Both the position numbers and the translations under genes were made by a program. Below are positions 16,669-25,063 of a stretch of 64,000 nt of DNA, piece after piece. Numbering within the stretch: position 1 is the first letter of the stretch; the number at the start of each line of letters is the position of its first letter. Under the pieces are notes generated by a model. The model was not told the DNA's origin. It saw only the letters and a program-made list of their open reading frames with translations, and searched no databases. Source of the DNA: Ardenticatenaceae bacterium (GTDB taxonomy: Bacteria > Chloroflexota > Anaerolineae > Promineifilales > Promineifilaceae); contig JACKBN010000008.1 of assembly GCA_020634565.1 (NCBI GenBank), positions 214,033-278,032 on the forward strand, written 5' to 3'.

Positions 16669-17724
16669 ATGACAACACAGCCAGATGAACAAGGTGTGAG
16701 TCGTCGTAACTTTATTAAGGCCGCTGCTTTAACGGCCGTTGCTGCTTCCGCTACCGGAGCGGGTGCTGCCATCTATAATCAGAACCAGAACGCGGCAACC
16801 GTCATCACGACAGTGCCCAATGCCACAGCGCCAATTGTGAACACGGCCGTTCCCCCCATTGCCGCACCGGACAGTGATTTATTTACGCGGCTGGCCGCCG
16901 CCCAAGCCGAAAACGTGCGCCTGCAAGCGGCACTGGATGCGGCCCAACGCCAGCTAACCAATCTGCAAACCAACAATCAAACGGCCGTTAGCGACAGCGA
17001 AGTGCTTACCATGGAGCTGGGTCAGGCCAACGAACAGATTGGCGTCCTGGCCGGACTCATTGCGCTATACGAGCAATTTACGGCGGTGGATGTGGAAACG
17101 GCCGTTACCGATGGCTTTAACAACTTCACAGGCGAGGTTGAAACGATGCTGGCCGAAATGCCTACGCTTTCCGAGAGCATTCAGCTGGGGCGGCAAGCGC
17201 TGGAGAATTTTGAATCGCAGGTGCCGATGTTGGATAACGGCCGTCTGTGGCTCATCAACCATCTCAGCAAAATAGAAGGTTATTTTCAGGTTGTGGAGCA
17301 ACTTTTATCTGAGGCAGTCGATCGTGTTGGCCCCTTTCTGCAAATGCTGACCGATTGGTTTGAAGGCGTCAAAAAGTGGCTGCCCTTCGGCATCGGGCAG
17401 ACGGCTACCACCATCATGCAATCCATTACCGATCTCGTCATGGAAACGCCAAATACCATTAGCGGGCTGGATACCAACATTGCCCAACCGCTCAACGTTT
17501 GGCTGAACCGGGACCAAAACAATGAGACCGCTTTGCACCAAACACTCATCAAACCCCTGCGCGACGATCTCATGCCCAAGGCAGATATGACGGTCAGCAA
17601 GGCGCATCAAATGAATGAAATGTACAAAACATCGCTAAAAGAACCGGTGGAAACGGCCGTTTCCAGCCAGCGCGCCATTCGGGGGTTAATTGTTGCTTAT
17701 CGTGAAAGGCACGGGATTCAGTAA
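16669..17724 (+). CDS. Tat-exported coiled-coil protein of unknown function
   Basis: Not recognised as a known family. The ATG six bases after AGGAGA gives a twin-arginine signal, SRRNFIKAAALTAVAASATG, with Arg12-Arg13, so it is exported folded. After a Thr/Ala/Asn-rich stretch comes a heptad region (about residues 65-125, including AENVRLQAALDAAQRQL). A mainly helical body follows, with DWFEGVKKWLPFGIG and another helical end. No cysteine pairs or metal motifs stand out. It is preceded by three hairpin elements and ends convergent with the ATP-grasp gene. A scaffold or cofactor-carrier role is possible but not shown. Confidence 0.75.
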   Translation: MTTQPDEQGVSRRNFIKAAALTAVAASATGAGAAIYNQNQNAATVITTVPNATAPIVNTAVPPIAAPDSDLFTRLAAAQAENVRLQAALDAAQRQLTNLQTNNQTAVSDSEVLTMELGQANEQIGVLAGLIALYEQFTAVDVETAVTDGFNNFTGEVETMLAEMPTLSESIQLGRQALENFESQVPMLDNGRLWLINHLSKIEGYFQVVEQLLSEAVDRVGPFLQMLTDWFEGVKKWLPFGIGQTATTIMQSITDLVMETPNTISGLDTNIAQPLNVWLNRDQNNETALHQTLIKPLRDDLMPKADMTVSKAHQMNEMYKTSLKEPVETAVSSQRAIRGLIVAYRERHGIQ

Positions 17725-17790
17725 TCGGTAAACGGTGAACGGTGAACGGTAATCAGTTACCGATTACCGCTCACTGCTGACGGATTACCG
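17721..17790. repeat. Intergenic hairpin of inverted GTAAWCG-type heptamers (copy C3)
   Basis: Left GTAATCGGTAAACGGTGAAC is mirrored by CAGTTACCGATTACCGCTCA on the right, filling the gap between convergent genes. It overlaps the stop codon of the Tat protein gene. Confidence 0.7.
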
Positions 17791-17792
17791 CA

Positions 17793-19013
17793 TTAAGTTG
17801 GGGCAGTATCAAGTGGTGGAGCGACGGCCAAAAAGTCATTAACGAAGCGCTGGCTAAAGTCGTGGATGAGCTGCTCAACACGCTCATGCTTGGGGGAGGC
17901 AACGATGAGTCCCGCGTGCTGCTTTTTGTGGACTCGGTACACAATTTCCGGGTCCTGGTAGCCAGATAAATCGGGCCATTCCTGCTTCGCCAGGCAAATC
18001 ATCACGCCAGCGTACTCACCTTTATCTTCTGGAATTTGATATTCTTCACCACGCAAAGCGGCCGTTTCCAATCGTGCCCATTCGCCCCACAAATTAATGC
18101 CACTGGACGCCTCAACCAACTGTTCGATATTGGCGCCACCTACGCGAGCGGCCGTTTCCAGAAAGTAAAATTCGCCGTCCTGACCCTTAATAAATTCTGT
18201 GTGGGCCACGCCGCGTTCCATGCCCAGGGCCAAAATTAGCTTGTTGTGCAGCTTGATCAGTGCCTTCGTCTCTTTGTCTTTGCGGGGCATTGTGCGCGTC
18301 ACAAACACACCGCCATCGTGGGCCACGTCAATGGGCGGCTGCAAATATTGGTGCGCCGTGGCAAAAACCACCTTGCCCTGCCAGACAATCGCATCCACAT
18401 GGTAAACCGGGCCAACCACATACTGCTCCAGCAAAAAGTAGGATTGCAAATCGCCCAGCTCATCCAGCTTACGCCACAGCATTTCGGAATGATCCATCTT
18501 TTTGATGCCCATCGCGCCCGCTTCAGCACGTGGCTTGAGCAGCCAGGGCGGCGACACCCGACCCATAAATTCACGTAGCTGGTCATAGTTGAAAACGGCC
18601 GTAAATTCCGGCACCTTAAATCCTTCCTGCCGTGCCTTCACCCGCATCGCCAGCTTGTCACGAAAATGGCGACTTACCGTCTCCCCCATGTTTGGCAGCC
18701 GAAAATGCTCACGCAGCGCCGCCACGGTTAACACGTCGTAGTCATCCAGCGGAATGATTTGGTCTACCGCTTTGCCCCGCATGAAATAAGCAATGGCATA
18801 AATAATGTCTGGCTGGGTAGATAGCTGCGGCATATAAAACACATCGTCGATGCTGTCCCAGGGCCACGGCTCATTATGCAGCTTTTCCCGGGTCACCAGC
18901 GCCACGCGGCAACCCGCCTGCTTGGCAGCGACCAGAAACGTTGTGCCCTTGAAATAGCTAGCCAGGCACAAAATCGTTACTGGCTTGTTTCCAGAATTTA
19001 ACTCAGACATCAC
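17793..19013 (-). CDS. ATP-grasp domain protein, carboxylate-amine ligase-like
   Basis: Probably activates a carboxylate with ATP and joins it to an amine or thiol. The 406-residue protein has an N-terminal Rossmann-like pre-ATP domain (TILCLASYFKGT, RVALVTREKL). The ATP-grasp core follows, with PWLLKPRAEAGAMGIKK, LLEQYVVGPVYHVDAIV and the Mg-binding YFLETAARVGGANIEQLVE. Substrate is unknown; carbamoyl-phosphate synthase-like ligases and peptide ligases share this core. GTG (19013) or the next ATG follows GAGG. It lies 9 bp after the OB/membrane gene, so the two are almost certainly co-transcribed. Confidence 0.85.
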   Translation of the reverse strand: MMSELNSGNKPVTILCLASYFKGTTFLVAAKQAGCRVALVTREKLHNEPWPWDSIDDVFYMPQLSTQPDIIYAIAYFMRGKAVDQIIPLDDYDVLTVAALREHFRLPNMGETVSRHFRDKLAMRVKARQEGFKVPEFTAVFNYDQLREFMGRVSPPWLLKPRAEAGAMGIKKMDHSEMLWRKLDELGDLQSYFLLEQYVVGPVYHVDAIVWQGKVVFATAHQYLQPPIDVAHDGGVFVTRTMPRKDKETKALIKLHNKLILALGMERGVAHTEFIKGQDGEFYFLETAARVGGANIEQLVEASSGINLWGEWARLETAALRGEEYQIPEDKGEYAGVMICLAKQEWPDLSGYQDPEIVYRVHKKQHAGLIVASPKHERVEQLIHDFSQRFVNDFLAVAPPLDTAPT

Positions 19014-19022
19014 TAAAATCCT

Positions 19023-19835
19023 CTATTGCAAAATCAATAAAACAATGGTGACAAAAGCGGCTACAGTCAGCACAAAGAAGCTGATGATGAGCAAAATGAC
19101 CAGCCAATCGGTATCTTCCCGGTTAACAGGGCGATAACTGGTGGGTTCAGAAGGAACGGCCGTATCCATCAACTTGTCGGCAATTTCCTCAGTCTCTACA
19201 GTCTCTACGATGGTCGGGGGTTCCGCCACAGTCACTTTATAAGGAGCCAACAGCTCAGGCGTCAATTCCAGATCATCGTCACTATCCATCGCCGCCGAGA
19301 GCATGGAGATGAGCTTTTCATCCAGCTCCACAGCCTTAGCCACCGGCGCAGCCGCAACCATTTCTTCCTCGGCTTCTGCTTCCTCAGCTGGAGCGGGCTG
19401 CACCTCTGGTGGGGCCAGCTTTTGCACCCACACTGGCATCTCAACGGCCGTTTCCTTCGGAGCCACAGCCGCCCTCGCCTTCACTGCTGCCAAAGCAGAC
19501 AGTAGTTCTTGACCTTCGGCCAGCAACTGCCGAGCATCACCAACCGGGCTACCCAGCGGTTCCGCCGACACAATCTCGATGTCACGCGCCAGCAAATAAT
19601 ATTGCAACTGTTCCGGATCAAACATCAAATGGCCGCTGGCCCGCACTTCGGCCCCTTCTTGAAGAACCACGTCGTCTGCGGCGCGGCAGTTCAATTGATG
19701 AATCCCCTCTCTCAGGACAAACTGCTGTCCCCCAACCCGGGTAGCCTGCCCCACCACAAACACCAGTCCCAGTGGTAACTCAGGAGGCAGCTTTGCAGCT
19801 AAACGGCCGTTCAACCGGCTCACCGATATATCCAT
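19023..19835 (-). CDS. Tail-anchored protein with OB-like N-terminus, unknown function
   Basis: Residues 1-95 are beta-rich (LGLVFVVGQATRVGGQQFVL, EGAEVRASGHLMFD) and look like a small beta-barrel. Residues 110-235 are an acidic, Ala/Glu/Pro-rich linker. Residues 246-269 form one membrane helix (LVILLIISFFVLTVAAFVTIV) with the bulk on the cytosolic side if tail-anchored. It is the first gene of a two-gene unit with the ATP-grasp enzyme and may tether it to the membrane (inference). GGGAG lies before the ATG. The linker-plus-tail plan recalls the protein encoded at 26314. Confidence 0.7.
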   Translation of the reverse strand: MDISVSRLNGRLAAKLPPELPLGLVFVVGQATRVGGQQFVLREGIHQLNCRAADDVVLQEGAEVRASGHLMFDPEQLQYYLLARDIEIVSAEPLGSPVGDARQLLAEGQELLSALAAVKARAAVAPKETAVEMPVWVQKLAPPEVQPAPAEEAEAEEEMVAAAPVAKAVELDEKLISMLSAAMDSDDDLELTPELLAPYKVTVAEPPTIVETVETEEIADKLMDTAVPSEPTSYRPVNREDTDWLVILLIISFFVLTVAAFVTIVLLILQ

Positions 19836-19988
19836 AGTTAACTCCCAAAACCACGCTAAATCACTTATTCATGCTACATTATAAACAATCCACAAGGGAA
19901 AGTTTTTATTTTTCCCAAGTATGCCCTAATCTCAAGCAACAATTCAAGCAGAAAAGGACAATTTTCTAAAACTCGTCGTCTCAAATAT

Positions 19989-20016
19989 TTGACGAAAAAA
20001 ACACAAATGCTATACT
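19989..20016 (+). promoter_or_regulatory. Sigma-70-type promoter of the tRNA-tuf cluster
   Basis: TTGACG, a 16-base spacer and TATACT lie about 78 bases before the first tRNA. This is the best match to a housekeeping promoter in the window. Confidence 0.75.
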
Positions 20017-20093
20017 TACCCGCCTGTGGTTGCTTTAACAGCAACAGCGGTGGCTTGCCTATAATTCTTAAAAACTAAATACAAGAGATACGC

Positions 20094-20166
20094 GCCGACG
20101 TAGCTCAATTGGCAGAGCAATGCTCTTGTAAAGCATAGGTTATGGGTTCAAGTCCCATCGTCGGCT
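20094..20166 (+). tRNA. tRNA-Thr (anticodon TGT)
   Basis: Full cloverleaf: acceptor GCCGACG/CGTCGGC, D arm GCTC-GAGC, anticodon loop CTTGTAA, T arm ATGGG-TTCAAGT-CCCAT. CCA is not encoded. First of three tRNAs before tuf. Confidence 0.97.
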
Positions 20167-20201
20167 TGAGCAAAAACTCCAGCTTAACACAAACATATTA
20201 A

Positions 20202-20284
20202 GGGTCAGTGTCCCGAGTGGCAAAGGGGGCGGACTGTAAATCCGCTGGCGATAGCCTTCGTAGGTTCGAGTCCTACCTGGCCCA
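20202..20284 (+). tRNA. tRNA-Tyr (anticodon GTA)
   Basis: Long-variable-arm tRNA: acceptor GGGTCAG/CTGGCCC with G-U pairs, anticodon loop CTGTAAA, extra arm, T loop TTCGAGT. Tyr identity follows from GTA and the class II shape. Confidence 0.95.
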
Positions 20285-20392
20285 CCTTCCAGTTTTCAGT
20301 ATCCAGTTAACACGGTTCAGCAATCATCCAATGGTGAGTGACAAAGTCACGCGATTTCTGACTTTAAATCACTGAGTACTGTTTACCGAGAT

Positions 20393-20464
<72 letters not shown>

Positions 20465-20467
20465 CTC

Positions 20468-20500
20468 TACCCCGTCAAACTTGTACAAGTTGGCGGGGTA
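20468..20500 (+). other. Strong hairpin and second stem in the tuf leader
   Basis: TACCCCGTCAAACTTG pairs with CAAGTTGGCGGGGTA with one wobble and one bulge, directly after the last tRNA. A second stem (CAGGCGT/ACGCCTG) lies at 20516-20550. They may protect or separate tuf mRNA from the tRNA precursor, or act as an attenuator; there is no proper T run. Confidence 0.5.
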
Positions 20501-20618
20501 TTGTTGTGAAAATGGCAGGCGTCACAATTGTTTCCTTACAGAAACGCCTGTCCTTGTGTATCTAAAGTAAGCCAATATTTAGATCGACATATAAATAAGG
20601 AACGAGGGTTTATTAACG

Positions 20619-21821
20619 ATGGCAAAAGAAAAATTTGTGCGCGAAAAACCACATGTGAACATTGGGACGATTGGTCACGTAGACCACGGCAAGACAACCC
20701 TGACAGCAGCAATCACCAAGACGCTGTCCCTCAAAGGGTTCGCCGACTTCTCCGCCTTTGACCAGATCGACAACGCTCCCGAAGAAAAAGCACGCGGGAT
20801 CACGATCGCCATCTCCCATGTTGAATACGAAACCGAAAATCGGCACTACGCCCACGTAGACTGCCCCGGTCACCGTGACTACATCAAAAACATGATCACC
20901 GGTGCCGCGCAGATGGACGGCGCCATTCTGGTCGTCTCCGCTCCCGATGGCCCCATGCCCCAGACCCGCGAGCACGTGTTGCTGGCCCGTCAGGTAGAAG
21001 TTCCCGCCATCGTCATCTTCCTCAACAAAGTTGACATGATGGACGACGAAGAACTGCTGGAGCTGGTCGAGCTGGAGCTGCGCGAGCTGCTGGACACCTA
21101 CGAGTTCCCTGGCGATGAAACCCCCATCGTGCGTGGTAGCGCCCTGCAAGCCCTCGAATCCGAGAGCGGTGACATCAACTCCCCGGAATATGCTCCCATC
21201 CTGGAGCTGATGCGCGTGGTAGACGAATACATCCCCACCCCAGAACGTCAGACCGACAAACCATTTATGATGTCCGTAGAAGACGTCTTCTCCATCAAGG
21301 GACGTGGCACCGTGGTAACTGGTCGTGTAGACCGTGGCACCTTGACCCCCAACACCGAGGTTGAGATTGTTGGTTTGCAGGAAAAGACCCGCAAGGTCGT
21401 TGTGACCTCTATGGAAATGTTCCACAAGATTCTGGACAAGGTAGAGGCTGGGGACAACGCTGGTTTGCTGCTGCGCGGTATTGCCCGTGAAGAGATCGAG
21501 CGTGGCCAGGTATTGGCCAAGCCCGGCAGCATCACCCCCCACACCGAGTTCATGAGCGAAGTGTACGTGCTGCGCAAGGATGAAGGCGGTCGTCACAAGG
21601 CATTCTTCCCCGGCTATCGTCCGCAGTTCTACATCCACACGCTGGATGTGACGGGCGAGATTGCCCTGCCGGATGGCGTAGAGATGGTGATGCCAGGCGA
21701 CAACGTGAACCTGCGGGTGAAGTTGAGCAAGCCGGTGGCATTGGAAGAAGGCGGTCGGTTTGCCATTCGTGAAGGTGGTTTGACCGTTGGCTCTGGTGTG
21801 ATTACCAAAATCCTGAATTAA
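20619..21821 (+). CDS. tuf: Elongation factor Tu
   Basis: Delivers aminoacyl-tRNA to the ribosome as a GTP complex. The 400-residue protein has G1 GHVDHGKT, the switch I region ARGITI, G3 DCPGH and G4 NKVD. Domains II and III follow, with the typical GRGTVVTGRVDRG and the C-terminal GGRFAIREGGLTVGSGVITKI. Codon use is strongly biased to C-ending codons, as expected of a very highly expressed gene. The ACGGCCGT octamer common elsewhere is absent from it. It is flanked by tRNA genes on both sides. Confidence 0.99.
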   Translation: MAKEKFVREKPHVNIGTIGHVDHGKTTLTAAITKTLSLKGFADFSAFDQIDNAPEEKARGITIAISHVEYETENRHYAHVDCPGHRDYIKNMITGAAQMDGAILVVSAPDGPMPQTREHVLLARQVEVPAIVIFLNKVDMMDDEELLELVELELRELLDTYEFPGDETPIVRGSALQALESESGDINSPEYAPILELMRVVDEYIPTPERQTDKPFMMSVEDVFSIKGRGTVVTGRVDRGTLTPNTEVEIVGLQEKTRKVVVTSMEMFHKILDKVEAGDNAGLLLRGIAREEIERGQVLAKPGSITPHTEFMSEVYVLRKDEGGRHKAFFPGYRPQFYIHTLDVTGEIALPDGVEMVMPGDNVNLRVKLSKPVALEEGGRFAIREGGLTVGSGVITKILN

Positions 21822-21832
21822 CAAATTTTGTG

Positions 21833-21838
21833 TATAAT
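21833..21838 (+). promoter_or_regulatory. -10 element before tRNA-Trp
   Basis: TATAAT just after the tuf stop, 40 bases before tRNA-Trp; the -35 is poor. A hairpin GGAGCA/TGCTCC follows (21839-21866). It could give separate transcription of tRNA-Trp-secE-nusG. Confidence 0.4.
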
Positions 21839-21878
21839 GGAGCATGTGGCAAGATAGCCTGTGCTCCATATAACCTTT

Positions 21879-21951
21879 AGGGGGTTAGCTCAATTGGCAG
21901 AGCGACGGTCTCCAAAACCGTAGGCTGCGGGTTCGATTCCTGCACCCCCTG
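21879..21951 (+). tRNA. tRNA-Trp (anticodon CCA)
   Basis: Acceptor AGGGGGT/ACCCCCT, D arm GCTC-GAGC, anticodon loop CTCCAAA, T arm GCGGG-TTCGATT-CCTGC. The tuf-trnW-secE-nusG order is widespread in bacteria. Confidence 0.97.
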
Positions 21952-22045
21952 CTCTTTTAGAACCTCCAGAGGCCCTTGTTGGTCTCTGGAGGTAGTTTTG
22001 TAAAAAGCAGCTTTAAGCTGACTTCTGAAGGTAAGGACAAACAAG

Positions 22046-22267
22046 GTGACAGAAAAAACTGCCAATCAACCAAATCCAGTAACTCGCTACTGGAAAGAAA
22101 CTCGTGGCGAGCTGCGGAAGGTTACCTGGCCAACACGCGAAGAATCACAACGTTTGACGGCAATTGTGATTGGTGTAACGATTTCATTTGCCCTGTTTTT
22201 ATGGGTGTTTGATCTACTTTTCTCAAATGTAATTCAGTTACTCATCAGGCAACTTATTGGTTTGTAA
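22046..22267 (+). CDS. secE: Preprotein translocase subunit SecE
   Basis: Essential clamp subunit of the SecYEG channel. The 73-residue protein has the single-helix form: cytosolic amphipathic part with WKETRGELRKVTWPTREES, then a membrane helix (AIVIGVTISFALFLWVFDLLF). It starts at GTG with weak AAGG upstream. The gene for L33 (rpmG), often found between tRNA-Trp and secE, is absent; only 94 bp separate them. Confidence 0.95.
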   Translation: MTEKTANQPNPVTRYWKETRGELRKVTWPTREESQRLTAIVIGVTISFALFLWVFDLLFSNVIQLLIRQLIGL

Positions 22268-22314
22268 CAAGAAGTAGCTGAGCATTTTGCTGAAAGTAGC
22301 AAGTGAGTTTTTAG

Positions 22315-22929
22315 ATGAGTGATGAAATTGAAGAGAAAGAAGTAGAAAAGCAAGCAGTATCTTCTTCTTTGTCAAGCGGTAGTGAAAGCAGCCTCATTCC
22401 GGATGACGGCCGTTCCTGGTATGTTGTACATTGCTATTCAGGCTATGAGAACAAAGTGCGTCATAGCATTGAGCAACGTATTGAAACCATGGGCATGCAA
22501 GCCAAAATCTTTGATGTGGTGATTCCTACTGAAGAAGAAATTGAAATTAAAGACGGCAAGCGGCGCACGGTAGAACGTCGGGTATTTCCTGGCTATATCC
22601 TGGTGCAAATGCTGCTGGACGAAGATTCCTGGTATGTTGTGCGCAACACACCGGGCGTAACTGGTTTTGTGGGCATGGGCAATGAACCTACCCCACTTCG
22701 CCCCGAAGAAGTTGCCAAGATTATGAACCGCATGGAAGCGGAAGCACCAAAGGTGAAATTCGACTTCCAGATTGGCGAAAAAGTTCGTATTGGCACCGGG
22801 CCATTTGCTGACTTTATTGGTTCTGTTTCAGAAATTGATGCAGATCGCGCTAAGGTTCGGGTAATGGTTTCGTTCTTTGGTCGTGAAACGCCGGTTGAAC
22901 TCGATTTTCTGCACGTAGAAAAAGTATAA
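22315..22929 (+). CDS. nusG: Transcription termination/antitermination factor NusG
   Basis: Binds RNA polymerase and couples it to Rho or the ribosome. An acidic, Ser-rich N-terminal extension of about 33 residues precedes the NGN domain (SWYVVHCYSGYENKV, FPGYILVQM, NTPGVTGFVG). The C-terminal KOW domain follows (IGEKVRIGTGPFADFIGSV). At 204 residues it is slightly longer than E. coli NusG because of that extension. It is 47 bp after secE in the same transcript. Confidence 0.97.
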   Translation: MSDEIEEKEVEKQAVSSSLSSGSESSLIPDDGRSWYVVHCYSGYENKVRHSIEQRIETMGMQAKIFDVVIPTEEEIEIKDGKRRTVERRVFPGYILVQMLLDEDSWYVVRNTPGVTGFVGMGNEPTPLRPEEVAKIMNRMEAEAPKVKFDFQIGEKVRIGTGPFADFIGSVSEIDADRAKVRVMVSFFGRETPVELDFLHVEKV

Positions 22930-22940
22930 TTGTTGATAAG

Positions 22941-22986
22941 CGAAGGTGGCTTCATGTTTTAGGTGAACGCTGCCTTCGTATTTTGT
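22941..22986 (+). terminator. Candidate terminator after nusG
   Basis: CGAAGGTGGC near-complement GCTGCCTTCG with an intervening loop, followed by T-rich sequence. A GGAGGAGCCT...GGACTCC fold then precedes rplK and could hold the L1 autoregulatory site; that is inference. Confidence 0.5.
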
Positions 22987-23041
22987 TGTTTTGACTTTTG
23001 GAGGAGCCTAAAAACAGGCGCTTGGACTCCATGGAGGTAAT

Positions 23042-23467
23042 ATGGCTAAGAAAATAAAAGCAGTAGTAAAGATTCAAATTCAGGGTGGTAAGGCCAATCC
23101 AGCACCCCCAGTTGGTACAGCATTAGGCCCGCACGGCATTAACTTGATGCAGTTCTGCAAAGAGTACAATGCAAAAACGGCCGGTCAGGTTGGTCAGGTA
23201 ATTCCAGTGGAAGTGACCGTTTTTCAAGACGGCAGCTTCAACTTTATCCTGAAAACGCCCCCTGCAACTGATTTGTTGAAAAAGGCAGCTGGCATTAAGG
23301 GTGGTTCTTCCGTACCCAACCGTGACAAGGTTGGCTCGGTAACAACAGCCCAACTGCGCGAGATTGCCGAAGCAAAAATGAAAGATTTAAATGCCCGTGA
23401 TATGGACGCCGCCATCAAAATTATTGCTGGTACGGCTCGCAGCATGGGAATTACGGTTTCTGATTAA
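23042..23467 (+). CDS. rplK: 50S ribosomal protein L11
   Basis: Binds the GTPase-associated region of 23S rRNA. The 141-residue protein has the full family pattern: KIQIQGGKANPAPPVGTALG, then PPATDLLKKAAG, and a C-terminal RNA-binding domain ending AGTARSMGI. A strong GGAGG lies before the ATG. First gene of the rplKA pair. Confidence 0.99.
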   Translation: MAKKIKAVVKIQIQGGKANPAPPVGTALGPHGINLMQFCKEYNAKTAGQVGQVIPVEVTVFQDGSFNFILKTPPATDLLKKAAGIKGGSSVPNRDKVGSVTTAQLREIAEAKMKDLNARDMDAAIKIIAGTARSMGITVSD

Positions 23468-23517
23468 ATAATAGTGGGAGAACCAACTCGGGTTCGCTAA
23501 AACCACAAGGAGTTAAT

Positions 23518-24219
23518 ATGCCAAAACGAGGACGTAAATATGTGGAAGCAGCAGCCAAGGTAGATCGGGATAAATTGTATTCCCGCGCTGAGGCTGTGAA
23601 GTTGATTAAAGAAACGGCCGTTACCAAGTTCGACCCCACTGTAGAAGTACACATGCGTTTGGGCGTTGATCCTCGTCATGCCGACCAGCAGGTCCGTGAA
23701 GTTGTAAACCTGCCTCACGGTTTGGGTAAAACGGTACGCGTACTGGTCTTCGCCGAAGGTGAAGATGCCCGTATGGCTGAAGAAGCCGGTGCCGATTACA
23801 TCGCAGACGACGAACTGATCAAGAAAATCCAGGATGGCTGGACCGATTTTGATGTGGCGATTGCCGTTCCTAGCATGATGGGTAAAGTCGGCCGTTTGGG
23901 TCGTGTTTTAGGCCCCCGTGGCTTGATGCCAAACCCCCGTGCTGGAACTGTAGCGCCCGGCTCCGATTTGCCCCGCCTGATTGAAGAATCCAAAGCGGGT
24001 CGTGTGGAATTCCGTGTGGATAGAACAGCCAACATCCATGCCCCCATCGGCAAGGCCAGCTTCACCGAAGAACAGCTGATTGATAACCTGAATCATCTGC
24101 TAGACACGGTAAAGCGCGCCCGCCCAGCGGCCGTCAAAGGCACGTATATTCATCGCATTGTCATGGCTAACACGATGGGTCCTGGGATTCGCCTTGACAC
24201 AAATGAAGCTTTGTCGTAA
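23518..24219 (+). CDS. rplA: 50S ribosomal protein L1
   Basis: Forms the L1 stalk at the E site and usually represses its own operon. The 233-residue protein shows HMRLGVDPRHADQQVR, the signature GRVLGPRGLMPNPRAGTV and a C-terminal NTMGPGIRLD. AAGGAG lies 5 bases before the ATG. It is followed by the L10 leader rather than a plain gap. Confidence 0.99.
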   Translation: MPKRGRKYVEAAAKVDRDKLYSRAEAVKLIKETAVTKFDPTVEVHMRLGVDPRHADQQVREVVNLPHGLGKTVRVLVFAEGEDARMAEEAGADYIADDELIKKIQDGWTDFDVAIAVPSMMGKVGRLGRVLGPRGLMPNPRAGTVAPGSDLPRLIEESKAGRVEFRVDRTANIHAPIGKASFTEEQLIDNLNHLLDTVKRARPAAVKGTYIHRIVMANTMGPGIRLDTNEALS

Positions 24220-24232
24220 AAATACGGGCTGA

Positions 24233-24440
24233 TTAAAAACAAAATCAAACCTGCACTGTTCTACTGTAGACAGTTGGTTACGATTCTATCGTATTAAAAT
24301 TGCCAGCCGAGGTGGGGACACGCAAACAAGTTTTAAACAAGCTGAAACCAGTAACATTCTGGTTTGCAAGTTTGTTTCAACACTGACTGCAAAATCCTCA
24401 TGCTCACTGGCATGAGGATTTTTTGTTTCAAAGTTCACTG
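24233..24440 (+). promoter_or_regulatory. L10-type ribosomal protein leader of rplJL
   Basis: This 238-base gap has the expected layout of the L10 autoregulatory leader. Paired upstream segments surround GAGGTGGGGACACG, with long complementary stretches (ACAAGTTTTAAAC... and GTTTGCAAGTTTGTTTC) and a terminator-like hairpin just before the rplJ ribosome site. L10(L12)4 binding to such a leader shuts down rplJL. Identification is by layout and position, not by a covariance search. Confidence 0.75.
24391..24424 (+). terminator. Attenuator hairpin in the rplJ leader
   Basis: Perfect 12-bp stem AAAATCCTCATG/CATGAGGATTTT with an 8-base loop, ending in a T run, 17 bases before the rplJ Shine-Dalgarno. 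This is the expected regulatory terminator of the L10 leader. Confidence 0.8.
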
Positions 24441-24457
24441 AAAGGAGGTGAATAAAT

Positions 24458-24997
24458 TTGGCAATTACAAAAGCACGTAAAGTAGAGCTATTAGAGCAAT
24501 ACGATGAGCTAATCCAAAACAGCCGCGCCATCTTCTTGGCTGAATATAGCGGCATGAACGTAAAGCAGCTGAATGCGCTGCGTGACAAAGTGTATGAAGC
24601 AAATGGTGCTTTACACGTCACCAAAAACACACTGCTAAAAATTGCACTGGAAAAAGCAGATAAATCTTTACCAGAAGAATTCTTGGCAGGTCAATTAGCA
24701 ACCGGTTTTGCGCTATCTGAAGCACCATCGTTGGCAAAGGCATTGGTCGATTTTGCAAAAGATGATGATAAGGTAACGCTGCGCGGTGGTTTTTTGGGCG
24801 ATGAGTTTGTGACCGTTGAACAGGTTGAAGCTCTGGCAAAACTGCCCAGCCTGGACGAACTGCGCGCTCAAGTTATTGGGCTTATCAATGGGCCAGCACG
24901 CAACGTGGCTTCAGTTTTGGCCAGTGGTGTACGCCAGGTCGTTAATGTTGTTGATGCTTACGCAAAAAGTGAAGAGGGTGCAGCAGAACCGGCTTAA
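24458..24997 (+). CDS. rplJ: 50S ribosomal protein L10
   Basis: Base of the ribosomal stalk; carries the L7/L12 dimers. The 179-residue protein starts at TTG seven bases after a perfect AAGGAGGTG. It shows KVELLEQYDELIQNSRAIFLAEYSG, the VTKNTLLKIAL segment and a helical C-terminus for L12 binding. Use of TTG with a very strong ribosome site is notable for a highly expressed gene. Confidence 0.97.
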   Translation: MAITKARKVELLEQYDELIQNSRAIFLAEYSGMNVKQLNALRDKVYEANGALHVTKNTLLKIALEKADKSLPEEFLAGQLATGFALSEAPSLAKALVDFAKDDDKVTLRGGFLGDEFVTVEQVEALAKLPSLDELRAQVIGLINGPARNVASVLASGVRQVVNVVDAYAKSEEGAAEPA

Positions 24998-25063
24998 GGT
25001 TTCCTTGCTGACCAAAATAATTAACCACAAAAATCAAAAATTAGTTTTCGGAGGAATTTAAAA

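Noticed and set aside
16284..16688. 134-residue plus-strand reading frame
   Set aside because: It is composed of the inverted-repeat region and overlaps the true Tat protein start.
20613..21869. Long minus-strand open frame opposite tuf
   Set aside because: Antisense shadow produced by strong codon bias in tuf; the tuf product is unmistakable.
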